Shown: positions 6,492 to 15,869, counted from the stretch's first letter. The stretch: DNA of 16,147 nucleotides from a bacterium (GCA_021807645.1 JAKBCP010000002.1:1-16147), one strand, 5' to 3'. Made by a program: numbers and translations. Notes: generated by a model not told the origin, from the letters alone.

Positions 6492-9062
6492 CGTACGCCG
6501 CCGGGCCCCTACCGCAGCAACGAAGCGGAGCAGAACCAGCCCCACGATCGAGAACACCCACGCACTCGCCAACAGCGCAACATCGCGTACGTGGAGCACT
6601 TCGAAGGCGAAGAGGTGACGGATCGGCGCGACCGTCAACGCTGCGGCGAGAAAGAGCAGCGCGCAGAGAGCGATGATCGTGACGGCGGGGTTGCGGGCGC
6701 GGATCGCGCGGGCGACGCTGGCGCCGGTCGACCGATTGATGAACAGCAACGCCACGCTGACCAACACCATCGTGGTGAAGGCGAGCGCCCGCGCCGCGCG
6801 TTCGTCGCGACCGAGGGACAGCGCGACCACAAAGACCGCTAGCGTTGCCGCAAGCGCTATGCCCCCTTGAAGCCCTGCATTGAGTAACAGCGCGCGATCG
6901 AACAACGACGCATCGACCGGCCTCGGTGGGCGTTGCATGATATCTTCTTCAGCCGGTTCCGCTTCAAATGCAATCGAGCATGCCGGGTCGATGATGAGTT
7001 GCAAAAATAAAATGTGTACGGGCAGCAGCAGCAACGGCATGCCGAAGAACACCGGAATCAGACTCATTCCAACGATCGGAACATGTGCGGCGATAACAAA
7101 CGCAATCGCTTTGTGGAGATTATCGAAGATGCGCCGTCCCGTTTTGATCGCTTCAATGATGGAGCCGAAATCGTCATCGAGCAATACCAACGCCGCCGCT
7201 TCGCGTGCGACATCTGTTCCGCGCTCGCCCATCGCGATGCCGACATGGGCGGCCTTGAGCGCCGGCGCGTCATTGACGCCGTCACCGGTCATCGCCACGA
7301 TCTCCCCGTTTTTTTTGAGGGCTTCGACCAACCGAAGCTTTTGCTCGGGAATGACGCGACAGAATATATTTGTCGTTGCGACCTCGTCCGCAAGCGTGAC
7401 ATCATCCATCGCCTCCAATTGCACGCCGGTGCAGTAGCGATCCGGGTGCTGCAAACCGATGCTCTTCGCAACGCTGACTGCGGTTGCGGGATAATCTCCG
7501 GTAATGACGACGATGCGAATGCCCGCAGTATAGGCTTCGGCGATCGCAGCCGGCACGCGCGGCCGCACCGGATCGGCAAGCCCGATCAAGCCGACGAATG
7601 CGAATTCAAAATCGTGTTGCCCTTCGGGCAACCGATCGCCGAGATAGAGCGCTCGGGCAACGCCCAGGACGCGAAGCCCCTCGGACGCGATCTCCGAAAC
7701 GCGCTTCTCGAGCGCCGCGGTTTGGTCGGAGGTGAGATGGCAGAGATCGGCGATCGCTTCGGGCGCCCCCTTCGCCGCAACGACCCAATGCCGGGCATCA
7801 GGCCGTACCCAAACGCGCGACATCGCCAGCATCGAGCGCGAGAGCGGATACTCGCCGGCTAATACCCAGTCACGATGGACGCGATCGCTCCCCGGCAGGC
7901 GATTTTCCAATGCATCAGCGATCGCACGTTCGGTCGGATCGAAGGGATCGCGATGGCTTGCCAAGACTCCGTATTCGAGAATATCATGATACGCCTCGGG
8001 AATCGATGTCAGGCTTTCGCAACGACAGAGCGCACCGTCGGCGGCGGAGAGCGTCACGACCGACATACAATTTTCGGTAATCGTACCGGTTTTATCCACG
8101 CAAAGTACCGTCGCCGAACCCAACATTTCAATCGCCGGAAGCCGACGCGTCAATACGTTCTTCTGTGCGATCCTCCAGGCGCCAAGCCCGAGAAAGACCG
8201 AGAGGACGACGGGGAGCTCTTCGGGCAAGATCGCCATCGCCAGCGCAATGCCGACCAGGACGGCCCGTAACCAATCGCCGCGGTGAAAACCGAAGGCAAC
8301 GGCGACGACCACGCTCAGCAGCACCGCAGCGACGGCCAACCGACGCACGACCGTGGTCGTCTCGCGCTGGATGCGTGTCGGCTCGACCTTCACGTCGGCA
8401 AGAGCATCGCCGATGGAGCCGATTTGCGTCGCCGAGCCGGTCGCGAGGACGCGTGCTATCCCCTTACCCTGAACGACCATCGTGCTTGAATATACGAAGG
8501 GCATCCCCTCGCCGCCGGGCTTCGCCATTTGCTCCGGAACGGGAGCGACCACCGATTTTCGAACCGCAATCGATTCGCCGGTGAGGAGCGACTCATCGAC
8601 GCTCACATTCGTTTCTGCGAGTAATACCGCGTCGGCGGGAATGCGATCGCCTTCGAGAATGACAATCGTATCACCGCGGACGATATCGCGCGCGGAGACA
8701 TGCTGCTGAATGCCGTCGCGCACGACAATCGCCTGGAACGCTGCGAGCTCGCGGAGCGTATCGAGCGTTCTCTCGGCTTTTTGCGCTTGCGAGATGCTGA
8801 TGCCTACGACGACGGCAACGAACGCCAGGAGCATTGCAGCCTCGGCACGATCGCCGAGCAACACGTATACGATGCCGCAGGCGACCAGCAGCAAGAACAT
8901 CGGTTCGCGCGCCGCTTCGGCCGCGACCGAGAGCCAGGACCGGCGCCTCGCCGACGGCAATTCGTTCGGCCCGTCGGCGGCGAGACGTTTGGCGGCCTCT
9001 ACCGAACTGATTCCGAGCGCCGCAATCTCGGCATCGGCGAGCGTGCCGGTTATCGGCTCCAC
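6480..9062 (-). CDS. Cation-transporting P-type ATPase (P2-like)
   Basis: An 860-residue inner-membrane pump that couples ATP hydrolysis to cation transport. It carries the actuator motif TGES (161-164), the M4 ion-site motif PEELP (280-284), the phosphorylation motif DKTGT with Asp323, the nucleotide-pocket motif KGAPE (431-435), the hinge motif TGDGVNDAP (592-600) and DPACS in M6 (692-696). It begins with a cation-ATPase N-terminal domain and ends with four membrane segments, giving about ten in all. There is no N-terminal heavy-metal domain and no CPC motif, so it groups with Ca/Mn/monovalent-type pumps rather than copper or zinc exporters; the ion is unknown. The frame stays open to an ATG at 9311, but that would add 83 basic, low-quality residues inside the upstream gene. 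GTG at 9060-9062 has GGGAGG four bases upstream and begins just 10 bases after the upstream stop, so it is chosen. It is probably co-transcribed with the AI-2E-family gene. Confidence 0.93.
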   Translation of the reverse strand: MEPITGTLADAEIAALGISSVEAAKRLAADGPNELPSARRRSWLSVAAEAAREPMFLLLVACGIVYVLLGDRAEAAMLLAFVAVVVGISISQAQKAERTLDTLRELAAFQAIVVRDGIQQHVSARDIVRGDTIVILEGDRIPADAVLLAETNVSVDESLLTGESIAVRKSVVAPVPEQMAKPGGEGMPFVYSSTMVVQGKGIARVLATGSATQIGSIGDALADVKVEPTRIQRETTTVVRRLAVAAVLLSVVVAVAFGFHRGDWLRAVLVGIALAMAILPEELPVVLSVFLGLGAWRIAQKNVLTRRLPAIEMLGSATVLCVDKTGTITENCMSVVTLSAADGALCRCESLTSIPEAYHDILEYGVLASHRDPFDPTERAIADALENRLPGSDRVHRDWVLAGEYPLSRSMLAMSRVWVRPDARHWVVAAKGAPEAIADLCHLTSDQTAALEKRVSEIASEGLRVLGVARALYLGDRLPEGQHDFEFAFVGLIGLADPVRPRVPAAIAEAYTAGIRIVVITGDYPATAVSVAKSIGLQHPDRYCTGVQLEAMDDVTLADEVATTNIFCRVIPEQKLRLVEALKKNGEIVAMTGDGVNDAPALKAAHVGIAMGERGTDVAREAAALVLLDDDFGSIIEAIKTGRRIFDNLHKAIAFVIAAHVPIVGMSLIPVFFGMPLLLLPVHILFLQLIIDPACSIAFEAEPAEEDIMQRPPRPVDASLFDRALLLNAGLQGGIALAATLAVFVVALSLGRDERAARALAFTTMVLVSVALLFINRSTGASVARAIRARNPAVTIIALCALLFLAAALTVAPIRHLFAFEVLHVRDVALLASAWVFSIVGLVLLRFVAAVGARRRTLSS

Positions 9063-9072
9063 TGCACCTCCC

Positions 9073-10062
9073 TCACGCGTCCAAGCTGCGCGCCAACGCG
9101 ACGCGCACCATCGCGGCGACGGGAACGGCGAGATAGAGCCCGAGCGGACCGAAGAGTTCGCCGCCGACGAGTAACGCGAGAACCACCATCGACGTCGGTA
9201 AACGTGTCTGCCTTCCGACGATTTGCGGCGAAAGCAGTTGCGCTTCGAACTCGAAAATCGCGACGATAATGAGAACGGCGAAGAACGCTTTCGCGACGCT
9301 GCCGGAGGCAAGAGCCAAGACGACCGAAGGGACGATGGCGGCTATTCCTCCGAGATACGGAATGAGGTCGATCGCCGCCGTGAGGACGCCGATCGTCAAG
9401 GCAAATGGAACGCCGAGCAATTGCAACGCGAGATAGACGAGAAAGCCAACGATCGCGCTTACTAATATCTGAGCGCGCACGAAACCGTCGAGCGCGGCGT
9501 ACATTTCGGCGATCGTTGTGCGAACGCTTTCGCGCCGGTCTGCAGGAACGATCGTGTCGAGCGCTCGCAGGTAGCGGGGGGCATCGAGTTGCAGGTACGT
9601 CGCAAGAATGGGCACGATTATCGCAGCACCGAAGATCGCGGAGGTCGAGCGCAGGAGGCTCAACGATGCCCCGAAAATTTCTCGCGACCACGAGAGCACG
9701 CGCACGTCGATCTGCCCGGCGATACGTACGAGTTCGTCGCGTGCTCCCGCGGGCAATGTAGCGAGGGCACGAGCTGCGGCCTCGGGCATCGCCGCGAGCA
9801 ATCGTAATGCCTGCACGTAAAGCACCGGACCGAAGAGGACGGAGAGACCGACGATGAAGGCAGCGAGCGCGGCGTTGGCGAGAATCGCGGCGACCGGCGC
9901 CGGTAGGCGCCGCCGCAGGCGCCGCACCAACGGCCACGTGATGACCGCATAGAGGCCGGTCGGAACGATTACCAACAACAGCGGCCGCAGAACCCAGGCG
10001 AGGGCAATCATCGCGATCAGAGCTATGCCGATCGCCGCCGGGGCCCGTAACCGCTCGTTCAT
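9073..10062 (-). CDS. AI-2E family (YdiK/PerM-like) membrane protein
   Basis: A 329-residue polytopic inner-membrane protein. Hydrophobic segments at the N-terminus (residues about 8-45) are followed by further segments. A long soluble middle part contains the family-typical region around FVRAQILVSAIVGFLVYLAL. The C-terminal signature is VLTAAIDLIPYLGG (D-L-I-P-Y-x-G), then a stretch with LSPQIVGRQTRLP and a closing FGPLGLYLAVPVAA. Members include proposed autoinducer-2 exporters and sodium/proton antiporters, so the name does not prove signalling. The frame is open up to 10233, but that would overlap the divergent efflux operon. The ATG at 10060-10062 gives the normal family N-terminus MNERLRAPAA. 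An ATG at 10138-10140 is the main alternative. It heads a two-gene unit with the P-type ATPase 10 bases downstream; a shared role in ion balance is possible but inferred. Confidence 0.88.
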   Translation of the reverse strand: MNERLRAPAAIGIALIAMIALAWVLRPLLLVIVPTGLYAVITWPLVRRLRRRLPAPVAAILANAALAAFIVGLSVLFGPVLYVQALRLLAAMPEAAARALATLPAGARDELVRIAGQIDVRVLSWSREIFGASLSLLRSTSAIFGAAIIVPILATYLQLDAPRYLRALDTIVPADRRESVRTTIAEMYAALDGFVRAQILVSAIVGFLVYLALQLLGVPFALTIGVLTAAIDLIPYLGGIAAIVPSVVLALASGSVAKAFFAVLIIVAIFEFEAQLLSPQIVGRQTRLPTSMVVLALLVGGELFGPLGLYLAVPVAAMVRVALARSLDA

Positions 10063-10068
10063 AAGCCC

Positions 10069-10097
10069 ATTGTGCGCAAATTGAGGGAAAAGCGCAA
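10069..10097 (-). promoter_or_regulatory. Candidate promoter for the AI-2E/P-type ATPase unit
   Basis: On the minus strand TTGCGC (10097-10092) and CACAAT (10074-10069) are separated by 17 bases and resemble -35 and -10 boxes of a housekeeping sigma factor (4 of 6 in the -10). The -10-like box ends six bases before the ATG at 10062, and no Shine-Dalgarno sequence is present there, so the transcript may be leaderless. The evidence is motif likeness only. Confidence 0.35.
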
Positions 10098-10117
10098 GAA
10101 TGCTCGCGCGTTCGGCC

Positions 10118-10147
10118 TTCCTAGAAACTTCGCCTCGCATTCCTAGA
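10118..10147. promoter_or_regulatory. Paired TTCCTAGA direct repeats in the divergent intergenic region
   Basis: The octamer TTCCTAGA occurs at 10118-10125 and again at 10140-10147, with 22 bases between matching positions, about two turns of the helix. Both lie in the 93-base gap between the divergent AI-2E and ABC efflux genes. The second copy overlaps the possible -10 box of the efflux operon (TAGAGT, 10144-10149, six bases before the ATG at 10156; no ribosome site is seen there). The spacing suits a dimeric regulator that represses or activates the pump operon, but no regulator gene is adjacent and chance is possible. Confidence 0.35.
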
Positions 10148-10155
10148 GTAGCGCT

Positions 10156-10863
10156 ATGGCGGTTGAGGTCTTTCACGCTATCGGTCTTACAAAAAACTAC
10201 CTGATGGGAGAGGTGGTCGTTCGTGCCCTGCACGATGTCGATCTCGAGCTATACGAACGCGAATTTGTCGTCATTTTGGGACCGTCGGGCAGCGGCAAAT
10301 CGACGCTGCTCAATATTTTGGGCGGCCTCGACGTGCCCAGTGCGGGCGACGTCGTGTTTCGCGACCACCGGCTGACCGGAGCGACCGAAGGCGAACTCAC
10401 GCGCTACCGTCGCGAGCACGTGGGATTCGTGTTCCAATTCTACAACCTCATCCCCAGCCTCACCGCTCGCGAAAACGTCGAACTCGTAACCGAGATCGCC
10501 GAGAACCCGCTCGATCCGTGCACGGCACTGCGCTTGGTCGGCCTGGAGAACCGCGCCGATCATTTCCCGAGTCAGTTATCGGGTGGGGAGCAGCAGCGGG
10601 TGGCGATCGCTCGTGCCATCGCCAAGCGTCCCGATGTCCTGCTCTGCGACGAACCAACCGGGGCGCTCGATTCGGGGACGGGGCGACTGGTGCTCGAAGC
10701 GCTCGCCGAAGCGAACGAGACCTACGGCACCACGACGGTCGTCATCACGCATAATGCGGCGATCGCGGCGATGGCCGACCGCGTGATCACGATGAGTGAC
10801 GGAACGGTCGCGTCGATCGCTGGCAACCCGCAGCGACGCGGAGCGGCAGAAATTTTATGGTGA
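10156..10863 (+). CDS. ABC transporter ATP-binding protein (LolD/MacB type)
   Basis: A 235-residue cytoplasmic ATPase that drives the FtsX-type permease encoded next to it. The Walker A motif is GPSGSGKST at 42-50, the Q-loop is at about 93-96 (VFQFYNLIP), the signature [14 protein letters not shown] is at 141-154, Walker B with D-loop is [12 protein letters not shown] at 161-172, and the switch His199 is in VITHN. FQxYNLxPxLTxxENV and the complete LSGGEQQR signature are typical of the MacB/LolD/DevA group, which works in mechanotransmission rather than classical solute import. The length fits. It is the first gene of a three-gene operon: its last seven bases overlap the permease start. No Shine-Dalgarno sequence precedes the ATG; TAGAGT sits six bases upstream and may be a -10 box. 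Confidence 0.96.
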   Translation: MAVEVFHAIGLTKNYLMGEVVVRALHDVDLELYEREFVVILGPSGSGKSTLLNILGGLDVPSAGDVVFRDHRLTGATEGELTRYRREHVGFVFQFYNLIPSLTARENVELVTEIAENPLDPCTALRLVGLENRADHFPSQLSGGEQQRVAIARAIAKRPDVLLCDEPTGALDSGTGRLVLEALAEANETYGTTTVVITHNAAIAAMADRVITMSDGTVASIAGNPQRRGAAEILW

Positions 10864-13235
10864 TCTCCGCGCTGTTCCGCAAACTGCTGCGCGACCTCGT
10901 GTTGTGGCGCGGGCAAATTATCGCGATCGGCGCCGTCACTGCCTGCGGCATCGCGACCTTCGTTACGATGCAAAGCAACTTCGAGTCGATGAATGCCGCG
11001 CTGGTCAGATACTATCGCGACTTTGCATTCGGAGATATTTTCGCCCATAGCACCCGTGCTCCCAACGCCCTCGCCCATCGCATCGCCGCCTTACCCGCTG
11101 TCCAAAACGTGCAAACGCGCGTCGTCGAAGACGTCATCGCCGATCTCCCCGGCCGTACCGACCTTGCAGGAATACGTCTCATCGGCATCCCCAACGGCAA
11201 GCAACCATCGCTCAATCGCCTCTTTCTTCGGGTAGGGCGTTTGCCGTCTCCGACGTCGCACGACGAGGTCGCGATTAGCGAGGCCTTCGCACAAGCCAAT
11301 CATCTGTCGCCGGGATCGACGATCCGTATCGTACTCAATGGCCGCCGCGATACGATTCGCGTCGTCGGCATCGCCCTCTCCCCTGAATACGTCTACGAAA
11401 TGCGCGGCGCCGCTGATATTTGGCCCGACAGCCGTCACTTCGGAATCGCATGGATGAACGATTCGGCGCTCGCCGCTGCATTCGACATGACGGGCGCTTT
11501 CAACGATCTCACCATCCGGCTCGCTCCGGGCGCCGATCGTAGCGCTACGCGCGAACGGCTCGACCGGCTGCTCGCGCCGTATGGTTCGTTGGGTGCCTAC
11601 GGACGCGACGAGCAAATCTCCGATCGATTCGTCAGCAACGAACTGCGTCAATTGCGCGCGCAGGCGATAGCCATACCGTTGATTTTTTTGGGCGTTGCAG
11701 CCTTTCTCATCAACGCGGCACTCTCCCGCCTGGTTGGCACTCAACGCGAACAGATCGCCATTCTTAAGGCTTTTGGGTATGGGAACGTGACGATCGCCTT
11801 GCATTACCTGACCGCTGCCGTGCTGACCGTCGGGATCGGAGCCGCGGCAGGAGTACCGATCGGCTGGTGGATGGGGTATCGGCTCGCCGTCATCTACACC
11901 AACTTTTTTCGCTTCCCGCACCTCGCGTTTCATTCCGAGCCGCGGATTGCCGTCGTAGCGATCGCTATCAGTCTCCTTGCAGGCGCACTCGGCGCACTCT
12001 GGGCGGTTCGCGCCGCCGTCTCGCTCCCTCCGGCAGAGGCGATGCGGGCACTCTCGCCGCCCGTCTTTCGGCCGACGATCCTCGAGCGCGCCGGCCTTTC
12101 GCACGCGTTCCCACCGATGTTCCGCATGCTCGTCCGAACGATAGAACGGCGCTGGGTCCCTTCGTTGTTCACCGTGATTGCACTCTCATTTGCCGTTGCG
12201 ATCCTCTTTGTCGGACGATCGACGTTCGATTCCGTCTTCTGGATGATGGACGTGCAATTCAACTATGTGAGCCGCGAGGATGCGACGCTCGTTTTCAACC
12301 GCACGCTACGATCGCAGGCCCGTCTCGACGTCGCGGCGCTCCCGGGCGTGATGGAAGTTGAGCCTTTCCGGAGCGCCCTGGTTCGTGTCTCCAACGGTCA
12401 TCGTTCGCGCCGACTCGCCGTCATCGGCGTTGAGTCAAACCACACGCCGGCGCTGCACCGCATCATCGATCGCGATCTCCGAGAAATTCATCTTCCGGCC
12501 CATGGCGTGGTGCTCACCAAAGCGCTAGCAACGATATTAAAGGTTCGGCCCGGTTCGGACGTCACACTCTCGTTCTACGAAGGGCGACGCCCCGTCGTCC
12601 GGCGCGTCGTTGCGGCGGTCGCCGACGAACTCGTGGGTCTCAATGTCTATATGCCGATCGACGACCTGCAAGCGATCCTCCACGAAGGGCCAAGTATCTC
12701 AGGAGCCTACGTCCGTATCGACCCGCGCCGTGAAGCCGCCTTCAATCGCGCCGCCAAGACGACCCCGGAGATCGCGGGAATTTCCTACCGTAGTGCCGCG
12801 CTCGAAGAATTTCGCAAAACGTTCGCCGAGTCGATCGGCATTTCGGCGACCTTCATTCTCGGGTTCGCACTCGTCATTGCCATCGGCGTCGTGTACAATT
12901 CGGGGCGCGTCGCGCTCTCCGAGCGCGCACGCGATCTCAGCACGCTCCGCATTTTAGGCTATAGCTTCGCGTACACGGCGGTCATGCTGGTCGGCGAACA
13001 GGCGCTCCTAACCCTTGCGGCGATTCCGATCGGTTTTCTGCTGGGGTTGACGCTCGACCAGGCGCTTCAACCGCTTTACCAACTGGAGTATTACCGCGTC
13101 CCAATCGTGGTCGCTGCGTCGACGTACGTCCTTTCCGCGGGCGGCGTCATCGTCGCTGCAGCGATTACCGCCGCGCTTCTGACCAACCAGCTCTATCGTC
13201 TCGACATCGTCGCTGCGTTGAAGGTTGGCGAATGA
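10857..13235 (+). CDS. ABC transporter permease with two FtsX modules
   Basis: A 792-residue inner-membrane permease. One membrane segment near the N-terminus (about 19-38) is followed by a large periplasmic domain (about 40-265) of MacB-core type. A three-helix FtsX core follows (about 268-290, 315-345 and 362-388). The pattern repeats: a segment at 434-453, a second periplasmic domain to about 655, and a second FtsX core (about 660-680, 708-735 and 752-775). Each core shows the cytoplasmic coupling pattern after its first helix ([16 protein letters not shown] at 294-309 and [14 protein letters not shown] at 690-703). Two modules in one chain mean a single protein may act where LolC/LolE-type systems use two subunits. 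It starts seven bases before the ATPase stop and its stop overlaps the adaptor start as ATGA, so all three subunits should be made together. The exported substrate is unknown. Confidence 0.94.
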   Translation: MVISALFRKLLRDLVLWRGQIIAIGAVTACGIATFVTMQSNFESMNAALVRYYRDFAFGDIFAHSTRAPNALAHRIAALPAVQNVQTRVVEDVIADLPGRTDLAGIRLIGIPNGKQPSLNRLFLRVGRLPSPTSHDEVAISEAFAQANHLSPGSTIRIVLNGRRDTIRVVGIALSPEYVYEMRGAADIWPDSRHFGIAWMNDSALAAAFDMTGAFNDLTIRLAPGADRSATRERLDRLLAPYGSLGAYGRDEQISDRFVSNELRQLRAQAIAIPLIFLGVAAFLINAALSRLVGTQREQIAILKAFGYGNVTIALHYLTAAVLTVGIGAAAGVPIGWWMGYRLAVIYTNFFRFPHLAFHSEPRIAVVAIAISLLAGALGALWAVRAAVSLPPAEAMRALSPPVFRPTILERAGLSHAFPPMFRMLVRTIERRWVPSLFTVIALSFAVAILFVGRSTFDSVFWMMDVQFNYVSREDATLVFNRTLRSQARLDVAALPGVMEVEPFRSALVRVSNGHRSRRLAVIGVESNHTPALHRIIDRDLREIHLPAHGVVLTKALATILKVRPGSDVTLSFYEGRRPVVRRVVAAVADELVGLNVYMPIDDLQAILHEGPSISGAYVRIDPRREAAFNRAAKTTPEIAGISYRSAALEEFRKTFAESIGISATFILGFALVIAIGVVYNSGRVALSERARDLSTLRILGYSFAYTAVMLVGEQALLTLAAIPIGFLLGLTLDQALQPLYQLEYYRVPIVVAASTYVLSAGGVIVAAAITAALLTNQLYRLDIVAALKVGE

Positions 13236-14557
13236 AGGCGCCATCACGAGTACGGATGCTCTGGGTCGGCGCAGCCCTCGTCGCAGCCGGCGCAATCGCC
13301 TATGCTTTTCGCCCGGTGCCTCTTCGCGTCGAGAGTGCAATCGTCGAACGACGGACGATTGAAACCAGCGTTGAGAGCGAGGCCAAAACGCGAATTCACG
13401 ACCGTTATGCGCTCTCGGCGCAGGTGTCAGGGCGCTTGCTTCGCGTCACCGTCGAGGAGGGCGACCGCGTGCGAGCGGGCGAGCGCATCGCCTCGATCGA
13501 CCCTCTACCCTACACCGTCGCGGTAACCACGGCGCTCGCGCGAGTACGCGAGCTCGAGGCCGATCTTGCCGGCGTCGAAACGCTGCGCCCGAAGGAAGAG
13601 GCACTCGCGCAGGTGCGCTCGCGCGCACTCGCCTCGAAATCGCTGGATGCTTCGGCGCACTTGCGCGTCAGGGTGCTACAAGCGGCGGCCGCACAGAGCC
13701 TACGCGATCTCGCTCGCCTTCGCGATCTCGCCGATAAGGGCTATCTCTCTCGTGCTGCCTACGAACAAGCCCAGCTCACGGCAACGACGCGGCAACGGGA
13801 ATTGGAGATCGCCAAAACCGATGCAACCGCAGCCGATCACCAATTACGCGCCGATCGAGCGGCAGCCGACGAACTCGCGCGCCGCGTCAGCGACCCCGAC
13901 TATCTGCGGAACGTCTACGGCGCCCAAATCGCCGCCGTGCGCGCCGAACTGCATAATTTGGAGGACCGCAACCGACGTACCGGCGTAGTCGCTCCGGTTG
14001 CCGGCGAGGTTTTGCGCGTTTTGCAGAAGAGCGAATCGTACGTTCAAGCGGGAACGCCGATCGTCGAGATCGGCGACCGCAACGGCATCGAAGTGGTCGC
14101 CGACGTCCTTTCGCAAGATGCCGTCGCGATTCGGCCGGGCAACAGGGTTGAGATAGTAAGCGGGGCAGGCGACGCGCATCCATGGGGAACGGTTCGTCGC
14201 GTGGAGCCCGCGGGATACACCAAAATATCCGCGCTTGGCATCGAAGAGCAACGCGTCAATGTCATCGCCACCTTTCCCGGGAGCCTTCGCTCCCTCGGCG
14301 ATGCCTATCGGCTCGACGTTCGCATCGTTACCACGAGCGCGGAGGGAATCGCCGTTCCCGTCCCGGCACTGGTACGCTGCGACGAGGCATGGTGCGCGTT
14401 TCGTATCGAGAACGGACGTGCGCGCCGAGTAACTGTAGGAATCGGACGACTCGGGGCAGAGCTCGCCGAAGTACGAACCGGACTCGCCGTCGGCGATCGC
14501 GTTATCCTCCGCCCGCCGGAATCGCTGCAGGACGGAACGCGCGTCGTCATCCGCTAG
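13232..14557 (+). CDS. HlyD/MacA-family periplasmic adaptor of the ABC efflux pump
   Basis: A 441-residue membrane-fusion protein linking the inner-membrane pump to an outer-membrane channel. Residues 9-27 form an uncleaved membrane anchor; there is no lipobox cysteine. The first half-lipoyl motif is at about 58-90 (SAQVSGRLLRVTVEEGDRVR...IASID), followed by a long alpha-helical hairpin at about 95-248 rich in Ala, Leu, Arg and Glu. The second half-lipoyl motif is at about 250-281 (VVAPVAGEVLRV...GTPIVEIGD). Beta-barrel and membrane-proximal domains follow to the end. The EAKTRIHDRYALSAQVSGRL region matches the subgroup of HlyD adaptors that pair with FtsX-type ABC permeases. The ATG overlaps the permease stop by four bases. 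The TAG stop shares the palindrome CTAG with the stop of the convergent gene. No TolC-like gene is present in the window, so the outer-membrane partner must lie elsewhere. Confidence 0.94.
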   Translation: MKAPSRVRMLWVGAALVAAGAIAYAFRPVPLRVESAIVERRTIETSVESEAKTRIHDRYALSAQVSGRLLRVTVEEGDRVRAGERIASIDPLPYTVAVTTALARVRELEADLAGVETLRPKEEALAQVRSRALASKSLDASAHLRVRVLQAAAAQSLRDLARLRDLADKGYLSRAAYEQAQLTATTRQRELEIAKTDATAADHQLRADRAAADELARRVSDPDYLRNVYGAQIAAVRAELHNLEDRNRRTGVVAPVAGEVLRVLQKSESYVQAGTPIVEIGDRNGIEVVADVLSQDAVAIRPGNRVEIVSGAGDAHPWGTVRRVEPAGYTKISALGIEEQRVNVIATFPGSLRSLGDAYRLDVRIVTTSAEGIAVPVPALVRCDEAWCAFRIENGRARRVTVGIGRLGAELAEVRTGLAVGDRVILRPPESLQDGTRVVIR

Positions 14558-15846
14558 TGCGTGATGATCTGCACGAGGTTGGAATGTAGCACACCGGCCC
14601 GCATCGCTTTGACGCGGCCGTTCGCCCCGAAGAGGTTGGGCGATCCTTCCTCGATGTAATAGTAATAGAGGCGCCCGGGCGTTGCCGTTTCATCGGTAAA
14701 CGAGTAGATGGCGTTCCCGCAATAATCATCGGATATATGCCCCGGTTTATGCCGACAACCGACTCTTGAAGGCACACCGTAAACGATAATATTGAAGGTC
14801 TTGAGATGCGACACGAAGGGGTCGACTTTTTTGGCACCCAGTGGAATGCGCGAACGCGCGATCGATAATTCGTAGCGGCCGGTATCGTCGTTATACCGTC
14901 CATCAGCAGTAAAGAATAGGACGTTATTCGGCGAGGATCGTGCCGCACCGCTCAAGCGAAACTCGACCGGCCGGTATGCTAGCGGTTTTACCTTTGCCGG
15001 CTGTTCTGGGCCCCTCGGGCCGACTGCAACCACCATGCTCAAATTTGCCGAGGCGGAACCGGCGTCGAGCACGTGGACGGCAACGCCGAGTTGCGGCTGC
15101 TTCAATTGTGCGAGCCGAGCCTTCATCATCGCCCCGGCGAACGGATTTGCCGTCAATTTATCGTAGAGTTGCACCGCCAACGGGTTGACCGTCTTCGTCA
15201 CTAATTGATAACCGGATTTGCTCGCCAAGACATAGTAGTCGCCCGGGGAGACCGATAACGTGAATTTCCCGTACTTATCCGTTCGCACCGTCGGTATCTC
15301 GCTGGATAGCGGGATGACGTGCCCCTTGGGGTGGTGAAGCGCCCCCGAATAGGGATTCTTGACGATAAAGGCATTCGCGTACGATAGCGGTTTACCGCCG
15401 ACAAAGACCTGGCCGAAGATCGTCGCGTGCGCCGGCGTCAGCGTTACCTTAAGGGGGCCGATCTCGTTGCCGCGCCCCACCTTGCCGAAATCGATCGTTT
15501 GCGTTTGCGGCAGATAGCCGCGTTTCGCAACGGTCACGTAATAGACACCGTTTATCGGGTGTTTCTTCGTCACGCAAAGGTTGTTCGATCCGACGCCGAC
15601 GGCGAAACTGCCGTTCGCCGCACTCATCGTAAAGCCGGCGCCGCAACCGCTTTGTTCCTTCATGCCCTTCTTCGAAAACTTCGCCCCGACAACGTCGATC
15701 TTCGCCCCGGCCAACGGCTTACCGGTATCCCCCGCGCGGATGTTTCCTTCAACGAAGGCCGGACGAAACGAGCCCCCAAGCGTTTGCGCCTGAAGAATTG
15801 TGGGCGAGAGAACGAGCACGATCGTTGCAATAAGTCGTTTCATCAT
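14554..15846 (-). CDS. Secreted protein with two carboxypeptidase-regulatory-like domains
   Basis: A 430-residue exported protein of unknown function. A signal peptide is clear: MMKR, a hydrophobic core (about 5-16), then a likely cleavage near LQA-Q at residue 20. Residues about 30-138 and 142-222 look like two CarboxypepD_reg/CNA-B-like beta-sandwich domains. The first shows GKPLAGAKIDVVG and later YYVTVAKRGYLP; the second shows GKPLSYANAFIVKNP, TDKYGKFTLSVSPGDYYVLA and SGYQ. The remaining part (about 223-430) has Cys364 and Cys376 in a small Gly/Tyr-rich segment and no family I recognise. Such domains often serve as surface adhesion or stalk modules. The start is uncertain. ATG at 15846 (or 15843) follows GAAAGG closely and is preferred, while an ATG at 15870 overlaps the upstream stop as TAATG and would add eight residues. 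The upstream LolA-like gene is probably in the same transcript. Confidence 0.8.
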   Translation of the reverse strand: MMKRLIATIVLVLSPTILQAQTLGGSFRPAFVEGNIRAGDTGKPLAGAKIDVVGAKFSKKGMKEQSGCGAGFTMSAANGSFAVGVGSNNLCVTKKHPINGVYYVTVAKRGYLPQTQTIDFGKVGRGNEIGPLKVTLTPAHATIFGQVFVGGKPLSYANAFIVKNPYSGALHHPKGHVIPLSSEIPTVRTDKYGKFTLSVSPGDYYVLASKSGYQLVTKTVNPLAVQLYDKLTANPFAGAMMKARLAQLKQPQLGVAVHVLDAGSASANLSMVVAVGPRGPEQPAKVKPLAYRPVEFRLSGAARSSPNNVLFFTADGRYNDDTGRYELSIARSRIPLGAKKVDPFVSHLKTFNIIVYGVPSRVGCRHKPGHISDDYCGNAIYSFTDETATPGRLYYYYIEEGSPNLFGANGRVKAMRAGVLHSNLVQIITH

Positions 15847-15869
15847 GTGACCTTTCGTAATAGACGTCA

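Noticed and set aside
9063..9311. An 83-codon N-terminal extension of the P-type ATPase
   Set aside because: It would overlap the AI-2E gene, is Ser/Arg-rich with no family match, and the GTG at 9062 has a ribosome site directly upstream.
10063..10233. A 57-codon N-terminal extension of the AI-2E-family protein
   Set aside because: It would run into the start of the divergent ABC gene, and the added residues do not resemble the family. The ATG at 10062 gives the usual N-terminus.
11091..12104. A 337-codon minus-strand open frame opposite the ABC permease
   Set aside because: Charged and repetitive composition with no motif, and fully inside the permease gene, which has consistent membrane topology on the plus strand.
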